DNA from: Streptomyces katrae
GTDB lineage: Bacteria > Actinomycetota > Actinomycetes > Streptomycetales > Streptomycetaceae
Direction of reading: 5' to 3'
Assembly (NCBI RefSeq): GCF_000717655.1
Contig: NZ_JNZY01000009.1
Coordinates: 158,026-222,025, forward strand
Length of the DNA: 64,000 nucleotides
The notes beneath the pieces were generated by a model. It was not told where the DNA came from. It was given only the letters and a program-made list of their open reading frames with translations, and did no database searches. Positions 47,931 through 55,879 of this stretch are shown in pieces. The position numbers and the translations under genes were made by a program. Every line of letters starts with the position of its first letter. Positions within the stretch are counted from its first letter, which is position 1.

Positions 47931-48194
47931 GAGAATCTTCCTCACGGACTTGGAGGGTCACGCCGCAATCGCGCACGGTCTTTGCGCGTCATTCGAATGC
48001 GCCGCGCCTCGCCTCTGGCTACGAACGAAGCCATTGTTGGCTCTGAGTCATCAATTCATCACACCATGACGCATGTCCCCGCGAGGATCACCCGGGCGGC
48101 CTCAAGGAGCGGAATTCATAAAGGCCGGCATCTCCAGGAACTCCGGCCGGGAAGCGCGGCTGCCCGTCCGACGCATTCCGATTTCCCATGCGGG

Positions 48195-49460
48195 CTACGG
48201 CTGATGGGTGGTGAACCACTGCTCGGCGAGTACGGACACCTCGTGGAGGGCTCCCGGCTCCTCGAAAAGATGGGTGGCCCCCTCGACGATTTCCAGGCGG
48301 TTCTCGCAGCGCAGCCGGGCCTGCGCCTCACGGTTGAGGGTGAGGACCAGGGAGTCCTCCGAGCCGACCACGAGCAGGGTCGGGGCGCGGACCGCGCCGA
48401 GGTGATTGCCCGCCAGATCCGGGCGGCCGCCGCGGGAGACCACCGCGTAGACGGGTGAATCCGGGGCCGCCGCGGCGGCCAGGGCGGCTGCTGCGCCCGT
48501 GCTCGCGCCGAAGTAGGCGACCGGGACCGAGGTACGGGTTCCGGCCCAGGTGGTGGCCTCGGCGAGGCGGGCGGCCAGGGTCTCGATGTCGAAGACGTTG
48601 GCGCGGTTCCCCTCCTCGGCCGGGGTGAGCAGGTCGAACAGCAGGGTGCCCAGGCCGGCCCGGTTCAGGCTCGTCGCCACCTGCCGGTTGCGGGGGCTGT
48701 GGCGGCTGCTGCCCGAGCCGTGCGCGAAGACGACCACCGCCTTCGCCGCCGGGGGGAGGGTGAGGTCGCCCGGGAGGCTCAGCCCTGCCGCGGAGACCGT
48801 GACGTCCTCCGTCGTGGCGGGCGGTTGCCGGACGGCCTGGGTGAGGAGGGAGACGACCTCCTCGTCCGGGGTCTGGGAGAAGTCCCGGTACCACTGGCCG
48901 ACCGCGGAGAAGCCCGGCGGCGTGGAGAGGCAGACCACCTCGTCGGCCACGGCGGCCACCCGGGCCAGCGCGTCCGGCGGGGCCACGGGGGCCGCCATGA
49001 CGACCCGGGTCGCGCCCTGCGCCCGTACCACCTGGCAGGCCGCCGCAGCGGTGGCGCCGGTCGCGATGCCGTCGTCCACGACGATCACCGTCCGGCCGTG
49101 GAGGTCCTGTTGCGGCGTCCCCGCACGGTAGCGGGCGGCCCGGCGGGTCAGTTCCGACTGCTCCGCCCGCTCGACGGAGGCGATGTCCTGCGGGCTGAGC
49201 CGGCCGCAGCGGACGATGTCGTCGCTGATCACGCGTACGCCGCCCTCGCCGATCGCGCCGAACGCCAGCTCGGGCTGGTACGGGACCCCGAGCTTGCGGA
49301 CGACGATCACGTCGAGGGGGGCGCCGAGGGCTTGCGCCACATGGAAGGCCACCGGGACCCCGCCCCGGGGCAGCCCCAGGACGACGGGCCCGTCCGCCGC
49401 GTACGTCCGGAGCGCCGTGCCGAGTCGTCGTCCTGCGTCGTCGCGATCTGTGAAGAGCAT
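48195..49460 (-). CDS. Fusion of a phosphoribosyltransferase and an alpha/beta hydrolase
   Basis: A 421-residue two-domain protein. The type-I phosphoribosyltransferase (about 1-210) has VLGLPRGGVPVA, RKLGVPYQPELAFGAIGEGG and the PRPP motif VIVVDDGIATGATA (125-138). The dienelactone-hydrolase-like half (about 218-421) has VVVFAHGSGSSRHSPRNR, the nucleophile elbow YFGASTGAA, Asp in VVGSEDSLV and His in VEGATHLFEEPG, a complete Ser-Asp-His triad. The same architecture is known from the mycobacterial DosR regulon protein Rv0571c, whose substrate is unsettled. It stands alone and is divergent from the XdhC gene. Confidence 0.93.
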   Translation of the reverse strand: MLFTDRDDAGRRLGTALRTYAADGPVVLGLPRGGVPVAFHVAQALGAPLDVIVVRKLGVPYQPELAFGAIGEGGVRVISDDIVRCGRLSPQDIASVERAEQSELTRRAARYRAGTPQQDLHGRTVIVVDDGIATGATAAAACQVVRAQGATRVVMAAPVAPPDALARVAAVADEVVCLSTPPGFSAVGQWYRDFSQTPDEEVVSLLTQAVRQPPATTEDVTVSAAGLSLPGDLTLPPAAKAVVVFAHGSGSSRHSPRNRQVATSLNRAGLGTLLFDLLTPAEEGNRANVFDIETLAARLAEATTWAGTRTSVPVAYFGASTGAAAALAAAAAPDSPVYAVVSRGGRPDLAGNHLGAVRAPTLLVVGSEDSLVLTLNREAQARLRCENRLEIVEGATHLFEEPGALHEVSVLAEQWFTTHQP

Positions 49461-49710
49461 TCCGGGTCATCCCCAACGTTCTCTGCCGTACTTCGAAACA
49501 ACGCCTCCCGGCGCCCGCGTGCAAGTCGGCAACGGGTGGTCCGGTCCGGCGGCCCCGTCCGGTGGTCTGTACGAGGGAGGTGGGTCCGGGTCTGTGGGTT
49601 TTGGGGGATGGGTAGGGGTGGGGGGCGTGCGTAGGTTGGCTGCGAGGCCGCGTGGCGCCGCTGACCTGGTGCTTTGGGGCGGGCTCTGACGACGAGGATG
49701 GGGCGGCGCG

Positions 49711-50691
49711 ATGCGTGAGCTGGTGGAGACGGCGCGGCAGTGGGTGGCCGAGGGGCGGGCCGGGTTCCTGGCCCGGCCGGTGGCCGAGCAGGGGTTCGGG
49801 CCGCGGGATCCCGCCGGGGCCCTGCTCGTCGATGCGCGGGGGGAGTGCGTCGGGGCCCTGTACCGCGGGGTCTTCGACGCCGAGCTGGTGGCGGAGGCGG
49901 GAGCCATGGCCGCCGGGACCACCGCCCGGGTGTGCGACGTCTCGGTGGGGGCGGCTGAGGCGGCCGACGCGAAGCTGACCTGCGGCGGGCGGGCCGAGAT
50001 CCTGCTGCAGCCGCTGGCGGCCGTACCCGCCGAGTGGTGGGACCTGCTCGGGGAGGGCGTCGGGGTGGCGCTCGTGACCCGGCTCGACGAGCAGGCGGAG
50101 CACGCCGTGAGCGAGGTCGTACGGGCCGTCGACGTGCCGTCCAACGACGCCGAGCGGCGGGCGGGCGAACTGCTGGCCACGCGCCGGCCGGGCCGGGACG
50201 CGCTGTACGGGGAGCAGGGGCTGGTGTTCGTGGAGGCGTACCCCTCCGCGCCGTACGTCGTCATCGGCGGGGGCGGCGAGCTCGCCGGGATCATCGAGGC
50301 GCAGGCCCTGCTGCTCGGATGGGGCGCCGGACCCGTCGGCACCGTCGCCGAGGCCGAGAAGCTGCTGGCCGCGCGCCGGGACGCCGCCTGCCTGGTGATG
50401 CTGAGCCACGACCCGGAGTTCGACGTACCGACCGTACGCAGCGCGCTCGCGCTCGGGATCCCGTACGTCGGCACCCTCGGGTCCCGCAAGACCACCGCGC
50501 GGCGGCGCGAGGGGCTGATCGCCTCCGGGGTGTCCGAGGGGGAACTGGCGCGGGTGCACGGGCCGATCGGGCTGGACCTGGGGGCCCGGACACCCGCGGA
50601 GACGGCGCTGGCCATCTGTGCGGAGATCCTGGCCGTGCTCGGGGGCTACGAGGCCCGCGCGCTGCGGGATTCCGACGGGCCGCTGCGCTAA
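49711..50691 (+). CDS. XdhC/CoxI family protein
   Basis: A 326-residue protein. The N-terminal XdhC_CoxI part (about 1-80) has LVDARGECVGALYRGVFD and the CGG motif in LTCGGRAEILLQPL. A Rossmann-like NAD-binding half holds APYVVIGGGGELAGIIEAQALLLGW and the C-terminal IGLDLGARTPAETALAICAEIL motif. XdhC proteins insert or sulfurate the molybdenum cofactor of xanthine dehydrogenase or CO dehydrogenase, but no such gene lies in the window, so here it is an orphan. A Gly-rich site (GGGGCGGCGCG) precedes the ATG. Confidence 0.92.
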   Translation: MRELVETARQWVAEGRAGFLARPVAEQGFGPRDPAGALLVDARGECVGALYRGVFDAELVAEAGAMAAGTTARVCDVSVGAAEAADAKLTCGGRAEILLQPLAAVPAEWWDLLGEGVGVALVTRLDEQAEHAVSEVVRAVDVPSNDAERRAGELLATRRPGRDALYGEQGLVFVEAYPSAPYVVIGGGGELAGIIEAQALLLGWGAGPVGTVAEAEKLLAARRDAACLVMLSHDPEFDVPTVRSALALGIPYVGTLGSRKTTARRREGLIASGVSEGELARVHGPIGLDLGARTPAETALAICAEILAVLGGYEARALRDSDGPLR

Positions 50692-50692
50692 G

Positions 50693-50712
50693 GGCCGTCC
50701 CGGGGCACGGCC
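50693..50712. terminator. Short hairpin between the XdhC and DUF7218-like genes
   Basis: GGCCGT / ACGGCC arms (50693-50698 and 50707-50712) in the convergent gap of 26 bases. Weak. Confidence 0.35.
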
Positions 50713-50717
50713 GGGTC

Positions 50718-51041
50718 TCAGGTGCCGAGGGCGCGCCTGAGCTGCGTCTTGTTCATGTCGGAGCGGCCGCGTATGTTGCGGCGCCTGGCCTCCGCGTAGA
50801 GCTGTTCGTACGTCGGCCCCTGCGCGCCCGAGTGGGAGCGCAGGCCGCCGCGCCGGCCGGAGGACATGTCCTCCAGCGACAGCTTGCTCGCGGTCTCGGA
50901 CTCGCCGGCCCGGGCCCGCTCCTTGTTGACGGTCCGGGCGGCGATCTCTTCGGCCTGCTTCTCGGGCACGCCGCGCTCCTCGGCGCTCTCCTTGATGTGC
51001 TCGTACTGGCGTTCTCGTTTGGGTGAAGATCCGCGGGGCAT
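50718..51041 (-). CDS. Small DUF7218-like ('plasmid stabilization') protein
   Basis: A 107-residue basic soluble protein. MPRGSSPKRERQYEHIKESAEERGVPEKQAEEIAARTVNKERARAG begins it, and a C-terminal Rho_N/SAP-like helical motif (TYEQLYAEARRRNIRGRSDMNKTQLRRAL) suggests nucleic-acid binding. GGAAGGAG lies 10 bases upstream. Streptomycete copies are labelled 'plasmid stabilization protein' without proof. It is divergent from the DUF6479 gene and near the NHEJ genes. Confidence 0.82.
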   Translation of the reverse strand: MPRGSSPKRERQYEHIKESAEERGVPEKQAEEIAARTVNKERARAGESETASKLSLEDMSSGRRGGLRSHSGAQGPTYEQLYAEARRRNIRGRSDMNKTQLRRALGT

Positions 51042-51182
51042 TCTCGTGCTCCTTCCGGGGCTTCTCGGGGCGGTCGCCGCTGCGCCTGCCCCTGATTCCG
51101 CACGGTAGTCGCCCGGTACGCGGATCGGAGGATCTTCCCGGCTTTCGGGTGAAACCGGAACCGATGCGGGAAAATAGTACGT

Positions 51183-51584
51183 ATGGAAATGACCCTGAGT
51201 CTGGACCAGATGCTGACCAACATCGCGTGGTTCCTGGTCGTCGGGATTATCGTGGTCGGCTTCCTGCTCGGCGCCTTCAAGCTGGGCCAGCGGGTCCGGG
51301 CCAAGGAGCCCCCGCCGCCGACCCCCGAGAGCCAGCCCCACCTGCCGGACGGCGGCGCGGTCCACGAGGTCCGCGAGGAGCGCGACAGCGTGGAGATTCC
51401 CGAGGGCGGCCTGCGCCCGCACGAGATGCAGGGCTACGGCAACTTCGGCTCCACCACCTCCAGCCATCCCGAAGACGTCAGGGCCGAGCGGGAGTCCGGG
51501 TACCGGAACCCGCCGCAGTACCCGGGGCCGCAGCAGCCCCCGCACGGCGAGCCGCCGGTGTCCAAGCCGAGCGGGAACGCCTGA
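51183..51584 (+). CDS. DUF6479 family membrane protein
   Basis: A 133-residue protein with one N-terminal transmembrane helix (MLTNIAWFLVVGIIVVGFLLGAF), then KLGQRVRAKE and a disordered Pro/Glu-rich tail with PHLPDGGAVHEVREERD. This is the conserved core of DUF6479, a streptomycete family of unknown function. No strong ribosome site is seen, but an AT-rich AATAGTACGT just upstream may be a promoter with a leaderless start. Confidence 0.85.
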   Translation: MEMTLSLDQMLTNIAWFLVVGIIVVGFLLGAFKLGQRVRAKEPPPPTPESQPHLPDGGAVHEVREERDSVEIPEGGLRPHEMQGYGNFGSTTSSHPEDVRAERESGYRNPPQYPGPQQPPHGEPPVSKPSGNA

Positions 51585-51606
51585 CCCGGCCCGACGCCTC
51601 ACGGCG

Positions 51607-51643
51607 CCTCTGACCTGCGCCACCCCACGGCGCAGGTCAGAGG
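51607..51643. terminator. Bidirectional terminator between the DUF6479 and LigD genes
   Basis: 15-bp arms CCTCTGACCTGCGCC (51607-51621) and GGCGCAGGTCAGAGG (51629-51643) with a 7-base loop. The GGTCAGAGG part recurs twice more in the next 45 bases. Confidence 0.9.
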
Positions 51644-51697
51644 TATGGGCACAGGTCAGAGGCATGAGAGGTGCCGGTCAGAGGTGTCAGAGCGGCG

Positions 51698-52615
51698 TCA
51701 GAGCTCCGCCCGCAGCCTGAGCACCTCCGGCGGCGGGTGCCGGGCGGTCGAGGGGTGGCGGACCTCCGCCGTCAGCGGCGGGTCGAGCGGGCGGAACGGG
51801 ATCTCGCCGAGTCCGATCGCGGTCACCGTCGCCCCGCCCGCCGGGGCTGCGGCCCGCGCGGCTCCCGCGGCCGGGGCTTCGCGTGAGGCCAGCGCCGCCG
51901 CCACGTCCGCGCGCAGCGCGGCCGTCAGCGGGCTCGACACCAGCGGGGTCTCGTCCCCGACCGGCAGCACCAGGACCAGCGCGAGGGGGCGGCGCGGGGT
52001 GCCGGTGTAGCCGACCACCGCCGCGTCCCGCACCTCCGTGTGCCGCAGCTTCTGCCAGCCGCGCCGGCCCGCCGGGTAAGTCTGGTCCAGCCGTTTGACG
52101 ACCAGGCCCTCGATCCCGCTGGCGGGCAGGGTCTCGTACCAGGTGGCGGCCAGTTCCGGGTCGGTCGTCATCGGGACCGGCTGCAGCGGCGGCCCCAGCG
52201 GGAGCAGCAGGTCGACCAGGAGGGCGCGGCGCCGCTCGTAGGTGCGCCCGCGCAGGTCCAGCCCGGCCAGTTCCAGCACGTCGAACGCCGCGTACGAGGC
52301 CGGCAGGCTCTGGGCGAGCACGGCGGCCCGCGCGGGCGTGGCCGCGGCCCGCCGCTGGACGAGGGCGAAGTCCGTACGGCCCGCGTGCCAGACCACCACC
52401 TCCCCGTCGAGGACGGTCCCCGCGGGCAACTGCACGGCCGCGGAGGCCAGATCGGGGAAGGCCGCGGTCACGATGCGGCCGGATCGCGCCTGCAGCACGA
52501 CGTCCTCGGCGGTGCGCACCACCACGAGGCGGTGGCCGTCGAACTTCGGCTCGTACGCCAGGCCCGCCCCGCGCGGCAGGGTGCGGACGGTGGCGGCGAG
52601 GGCGACGCGGATCAC
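51698..52615 (-). CDS. ligD: ATP-dependent DNA ligase, LigD-type ligase domain
   Basis: A 305-residue NHEJ ligase made of the adenylation and OB domains only. The active-site motif I YEPKFDGHRLVV holds the Lys that takes AMP. TVLDGEVVVWHAGRTDF is motif III, and GLVVKRLDQTYPAGRRGWQKLRH motif V with the C-terminal OB fold after it. It starts at GTG with a 4-base overlap (GTGA) with the polymerase gene stop. In mycobacteria this is fused to the polymerase and nuclease in LigD; here the parts are separate genes. No nuclease part is seen. Confidence 0.95.
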   Translation of the reverse strand: MIRVALAATVRTLPRGAGLAYEPKFDGHRLVVVRTAEDVVLQARSGRIVTAAFPDLASAAVQLPAGTVLDGEVVVWHAGRTDFALVQRRAAATPARAAVLAQSLPASYAAFDVLELAGLDLRGRTYERRRALLVDLLLPLGPPLQPVPMTTDPELAATWYETLPASGIEGLVVKRLDQTYPAGRRGWQKLRHTEVRDAAVVGYTGTPRRPLALVLVLPVGDETPLVSSPLTAALRADVAAALASREAPAAGAARAAAPAGGATVTAIGLGEIPFRPLDPPLTAEVRHPSTARHPPPEVLRLRAEL

Positions 52616-53511
52616 GGCCCGGCCTCCTTCGGCAGCCGGTGGGCCCGGGCGGGGTCGGTCAAGGGCCCGAACAGGTCTCCGTCGCGCTCCAGCCGTGGCG
52701 GGATGTCATCGGCGAGGAACACCAGGTCGGATGGGGTGCGGCAGGCCGCGACCTCGTCCCAGGACACGGGGGCGGAGACGGTCTGCCGGGCCCGCGCCCG
52801 CAGCGTGTACGGGGCGGCGGTGGTCTTGGCTGCGGCGTTCTGGCTGTGGTCGACGAAGACCTTGCCGGGGCGCAGGGCCTTGGCCATGCGGTGCAGGACG
52901 AGGCCGGGGAGCTCGCGTTCGGCCTCCTGGGCGAGGTCCTTCGCGTACGCCGACACGCGGTCGGACGGGGTCGGCTCGAGGGGGACGGCCAGGTGCAGGC
53001 CCTTGGAGCCGGAGGTCTTGGCGTACGCGTGCAGGCCGTCGGCGGCGAGGCGCTCGCGCAGCCACAGGGCGACGGCACAGCACTCGACGACGGTCGCGGG
53101 AGCGCCGGGGTCGAGGTCGATGATCAGCCGGTCGGCGACGGCCGGGCTGCCCGCCGGCCACTGGGGGGTGTGGAACTCGACGACGAGGTTGGCGGCCCAC
53201 ATGAGGGAGGGCAGGTCGGCGATGACCACCTGTTCGGCGGAGAGGTCCTCGGAGCGGGGCACCGGGGTGGTTTTCACCCAGGCGGGTGTGCCGGGCGGCG
53301 GGTTCTTCGTGAAGAAGAGCTGGCCGTCCGGGCCGTCGGGATAGCGCAGGAACGACACCGGCCGGTTGTGGATGTGGGCCAGCAGCGAACCCGCGACGGT
53401 GGCGTAGTAGTGCAGCACCTCGCCCTTGGTGAAACCGGTCTCGGGGTACAGGACCTTGTCGAGGTTGGAGAGCGGGATGCGACGCCCCTCCACCATGGTG
53501 ATCGGCGTCAT
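52612..53511 (-). CDS. ligD: LigD-type polymerase/primase for NHEJ
   Basis: A 299-residue archaeo-eukaryotic primase (LigD PolDom). The catalytic aspartates are in DRLIIDLDPGAPA (the DxD pair), and GSKGLHLAVPL is the conserved phosphate-binding motif. LDKVLYPETGFTKGEVLHYY is the family start. MTPITMVEGRRIPLSNLDK at 53511 is chosen; ATG at 53496 is an alternative. It fills gaps at breaks with ribonucleotides. It overlaps the ligase gene and is divergent from ku with only 31 bases between starts. Confidence 0.95.
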   Translation of the reverse strand: MTPITMVEGRRIPLSNLDKVLYPETGFTKGEVLHYYATVAGSLLAHIHNRPVSFLRYPDGPDGQLFFTKNPPPGTPAWVKTTPVPRSEDLSAEQVVIADLPSLMWAANLVVEFHTPQWPAGSPAVADRLIIDLDPGAPATVVECCAVALWLRERLAADGLHAYAKTSGSKGLHLAVPLEPTPSDRVSAYAKDLAQEAERELPGLVLHRMAKALRPGKVFVDHSQNAAAKTTAAPYTLRARARQTVSAPVSWDEVAACRTPSDLVFLADDIPPRLERDGDLFGPLTDPARAHRLPKEAGP

Positions 53512-53542
53512 ACGATGAGATTGCCATGAAACGGGAGGAACC

Positions 53543-54634
53543 GTGCGATCCATCTGGAACGGGGCGATCTCCTTCGGCTTGGTCAGCATTCCGATCAAGC
53601 TGGTGAACGCCACCGAGAGCCACTCGATCTCCTTTCGCCAGATCCACCTGAGCGACGGCGGACGGATCCGCTACCGCAAGGTGTGCGAGCTGGACGGGGA
53701 GGAGGTGGCGACTGCCGAGATCGGCAAGGGGTACGAGGAGGCGGACGGGTCGATCATCCCGATCACGGACGAGGACTTGGCGCAGCTGCCGATCGCGACG
53801 GCGAAGACGATCGAGATCGTTTCGTTCGTGCCGGCGGACGAGATCGATCCGCTGCAGATGGACGCGGCGTACTACCTCGCGGCGAACGGGCCGACGGCGG
53901 CGAAGCCGTACACGCTGCTGCGGGAGGCGCTGAAGCGGAGCCGGCGGGTCGCGGTCGCCAAGTACGCGCTGCGGGGGCGGGAGCGGCTGGGCATGCTGCG
54001 GGTCGTCGACGACGTGATCGCGATGCACGGGCTGCTCTGGCCGGACGAGATCCGGGTGCCGGAGGGCGTGGCTCCGGAGGGGAGGGTGTCGGTTCGGGAG
54101 GCCGAGCTGGACCTGGCGGACGCGCTGATGGCCACGTTGGGGGAGGTGGAGATGTCCTCGCTGACGGACGAGTACCGGGAGGCCGTGGAGGCGATGATCT
54201 CGGCGAAGTCGGAGGGGGCGTTCGAGCCTCCGGCGGAGGCGGAGGTCGAGCCGGCGGGCGGCAAGGTCATCGACCTGATGGCGGCGCTGGAGAAGAGCGT
54301 GCGGGCGGCGAAGGAGTCCCGGGGGGAGGCCGGGCCCGAGGCCGCGGAGGTGACGCCGATCAGGCGGAGGGGTGGGAGCGGGAAGAAGGCGGCTGCGGCC
54401 GCGCCGAAGGCGGTGGGCGGGAAGAAGTCGACCGCGTCGACGGCTGCGGCGAAGAAGACGGCGTCGGGTGCGAAGAAGACCACGTCGCGCAAGTCGACTG
54501 CGACGAAGTCCACTTCGAAGACGGCTTCGGCGAAGAAGGCTGCCGGGGGCGGGGCTTCGACGAAGAAGTCGACCGCGGCCGGGGCGGGGGCGTCGGCGAA
54601 GAAGGCGGCTCCGCGGAAGCGGACGTCGGCCTGA
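53543..54634 (+). CDS. ku: Ku protein, bacterial NHEJ
   Basis: A 363-residue homodimeric end-binding protein. MRSIWNGAISFGLVSIPIKLVNATESHSISFRQIH is the classic start with GGGAGGAACC upstream (GTG). The central DNA-encircling core runs to about 260. A Lys/Ala/Thr/Ser-rich tail of about 90 residues (KKSTASTAAAKK, KKTTSRKSTATK) resembles the HU/histone-like tails of actinobacterial Ku and helps it slide along DNA. It is divergent from the LigD polymerase, the typical NHEJ locus. Confidence 0.97.
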   Translation: MRSIWNGAISFGLVSIPIKLVNATESHSISFRQIHLSDGGRIRYRKVCELDGEEVATAEIGKGYEEADGSIIPITDEDLAQLPIATAKTIEIVSFVPADEIDPLQMDAAYYLAANGPTAAKPYTLLREALKRSRRVAVAKYALRGRERLGMLRVVDDVIAMHGLLWPDEIRVPEGVAPEGRVSVREAELDLADALMATLGEVEMSSLTDEYREAVEAMISAKSEGAFEPPAEAEVEPAGGKVIDLMAALEKSVRAAKESRGEAGPEAAEVTPIRRRGGSGKKAAAAAPKAVGGKKSTASTAAAKKTASGAKKTTSRKSTATKSTSKTASAKKAAGGGASTKKSTAAGAGASAKKAAPRKRTSA

Positions 54635-54654
54635 CGGGCCCTGAGGGGCGGGGC

Positions 54655-54735
54655 GGAGCCTGCGGCGCCGCTCCCCGCCCCGCCCTTCCCCCGTTCCCCG
54701 GGGCTCCGGTGCTCGAACGCCGGTACTCGAACGCC
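54655..54735. repeat. Streptomyces-type GC-rich intergenic repeat (copy near ku)
   Basis: Starts 20 bases after the ku stop. It shares a 23-base perfect match (54679-54701) with 63914-63936 at the window end, plus CTCGAACGCCGG (complement of the CGGCGTTCGAG variant seen at 30190). Not coding. It may also end ku transcription by a GGGGCGGGG/CCCCGCCCC hairpin. Confidence 0.75.
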
Positions 54736-54842
54736 GTACGGGCGGGAGGGACCGCGCGAGCTGCACGCCGCTCCGGGGAACCCCGGACCCCGCCCTCAGG
54801 CGCCGGACGGGGTGGAAGGGCGGGCGGGCCGGGAGAGGCCCG

Positions 54843-55697
54843 CTACGCGCCGTTCTTGTCCCGCCGGCCCGTTGGTGCGGTGCGTCGGCGGGTTCGGTGT
54901 GGGGGGAGCCAGGTTCGGGTGGTGCGGGCCTGGGTGAAGAGGGCGTCGATGTCCGGGGGTTTGAGGGTGGTCGGGGCCGCGGCGAGGTGCGCCGCCGCCG
55001 TCGCCGGTTCGAGGATGCGGATGTCGCGGACCGTCGGGGCCACCTCGATGCGGGAGGCGTCGACCAGCGCCAGCGCCGGGAGCACCGGGGCCGCCAGGGC
55101 CCGGGTGGCCGCGGCGGCGGCACGGCGGATCCAGCGGGGGTCCGGGCGCGGCTCGGCGCGGCCCACCGTCAGCAGCAGGTCGCCGACGGCCGCGCGCTGT
55201 CGGCGGCCCGGGAGCGTGCGGATGCAGAAGATCCCCGCCGGGCCTATGAGCAGGTGGTCGATGCGGCCCAGCCCCGGGAGCGGCACGGAGTGCAGGACCC
55301 GCCAGTCGTCCGGCTCCAGGGCGTCGAGGAGGTCGCCCATGCGCTGCTGGGCCGTCAGGTCCTGGCGGAGCCGGTGCCGGGCCCGGCTGCCTGCCGAGCC
55401 GTGTTCCAGTTCGCCCAGAAGGGCTTCGCCCGGCCGGTTCGGGGCCAGGTCCTCGTCCGGCAGGAGGGCGAGTCTGCGCAGGTCCGCGGGCGTGGGCACC
55501 GGCGGCGGGCCGACCGTGTACGGTCCGGCCAGGTACGGGCGCAACGCCGCCAGGACCGCCTCGCGGTGCTGGTCGGCGAGCACGCTGATCCGGTTGGCCT
55601 GCCGGTCGTACCAGGCCACCGCCCGGCCGTCGGGCAGGTTGACGTAGAGCCGGCCGCGGCCGGGGCGGCCGCTCGGCAGCACCTTGAGTCCCCGCAT
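54843..55697 (-). CDS. NERD-domain protein
   Basis: A 284-residue soluble protein. It starts MRGLKVLPSGRPGRGRLYVNLPDGR from ATG 55697 with GTGAGG upstream. Residues about 150-215 hold the NERD domain: LEPDDWRVLHSVPLPGLGRIDHLLIGPAGIFCIRT. NERD domains occur in nuclease-like proteins and carry an Asp (RIDH). The ExK segment is replaced here by variant residues, so nuclease activity is uncertain. The C-terminus is basic. It is divergent from the exported gene at 55880. Confidence 0.83.
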   Translation of the reverse strand: MRGLKVLPSGRPGRGRLYVNLPDGRAVAWYDRQANRISVLADQHREAVLAALRPYLAGPYTVGPPPVPTPADLRRLALLPDEDLAPNRPGEALLGELEHGSAGSRARHRLRQDLTAQQRMGDLLDALEPDDWRVLHSVPLPGLGRIDHLLIGPAGIFCIRTLPGRRQRAAVGDLLLTVGRAEPRPDPRWIRRAAAAATRALAAPVLPALALVDASRIEVAPTVRDIRILEPATAAAHLAAAPTTLKPPDIDALFTQARTTRTWLPPHRTRRRTAPTGRRDKNGA

Positions 55698-55771
55698 GGA
55701 CCTCACCCCCCGCCGTACATGGGAGCAGCCCGGGCGCCCGGCGGCAATCCCCCGGTGGAGTTCTCGGTCAA

Positions 55772-55809
55772 GTAACAGGTTCTACGGGATTCCGCCGGGT
55801 ACCTGTTAC
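55772..55809. promoter_or_regulatory. Candidate operator: inverted repeat GTAACAGGT-N20-ACCTGTTAC
   Basis: A perfect 9-bp inverted repeat spans 55772-55809, between the divergent NERD-domain and exported-protein genes. It is AT-richer than its surroundings and could bind a dimeric regulator. No family is assigned. Confidence 0.6.
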
Positions 55810-55879
55810 ACGCCCATCGCTGGACTGACACAGCGGGCTCCTAAGTTTGTCGCACCCGGACCGGACCTAAGGATTTCCC

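Noticed and set aside
45037..48194. Integrative element with integrase after tRNA-Arg
   Set aside because: No integrase, excisionase, replication or transfer gene and no tRNA-end repeat is visible, so only an accessory patch is claimed.
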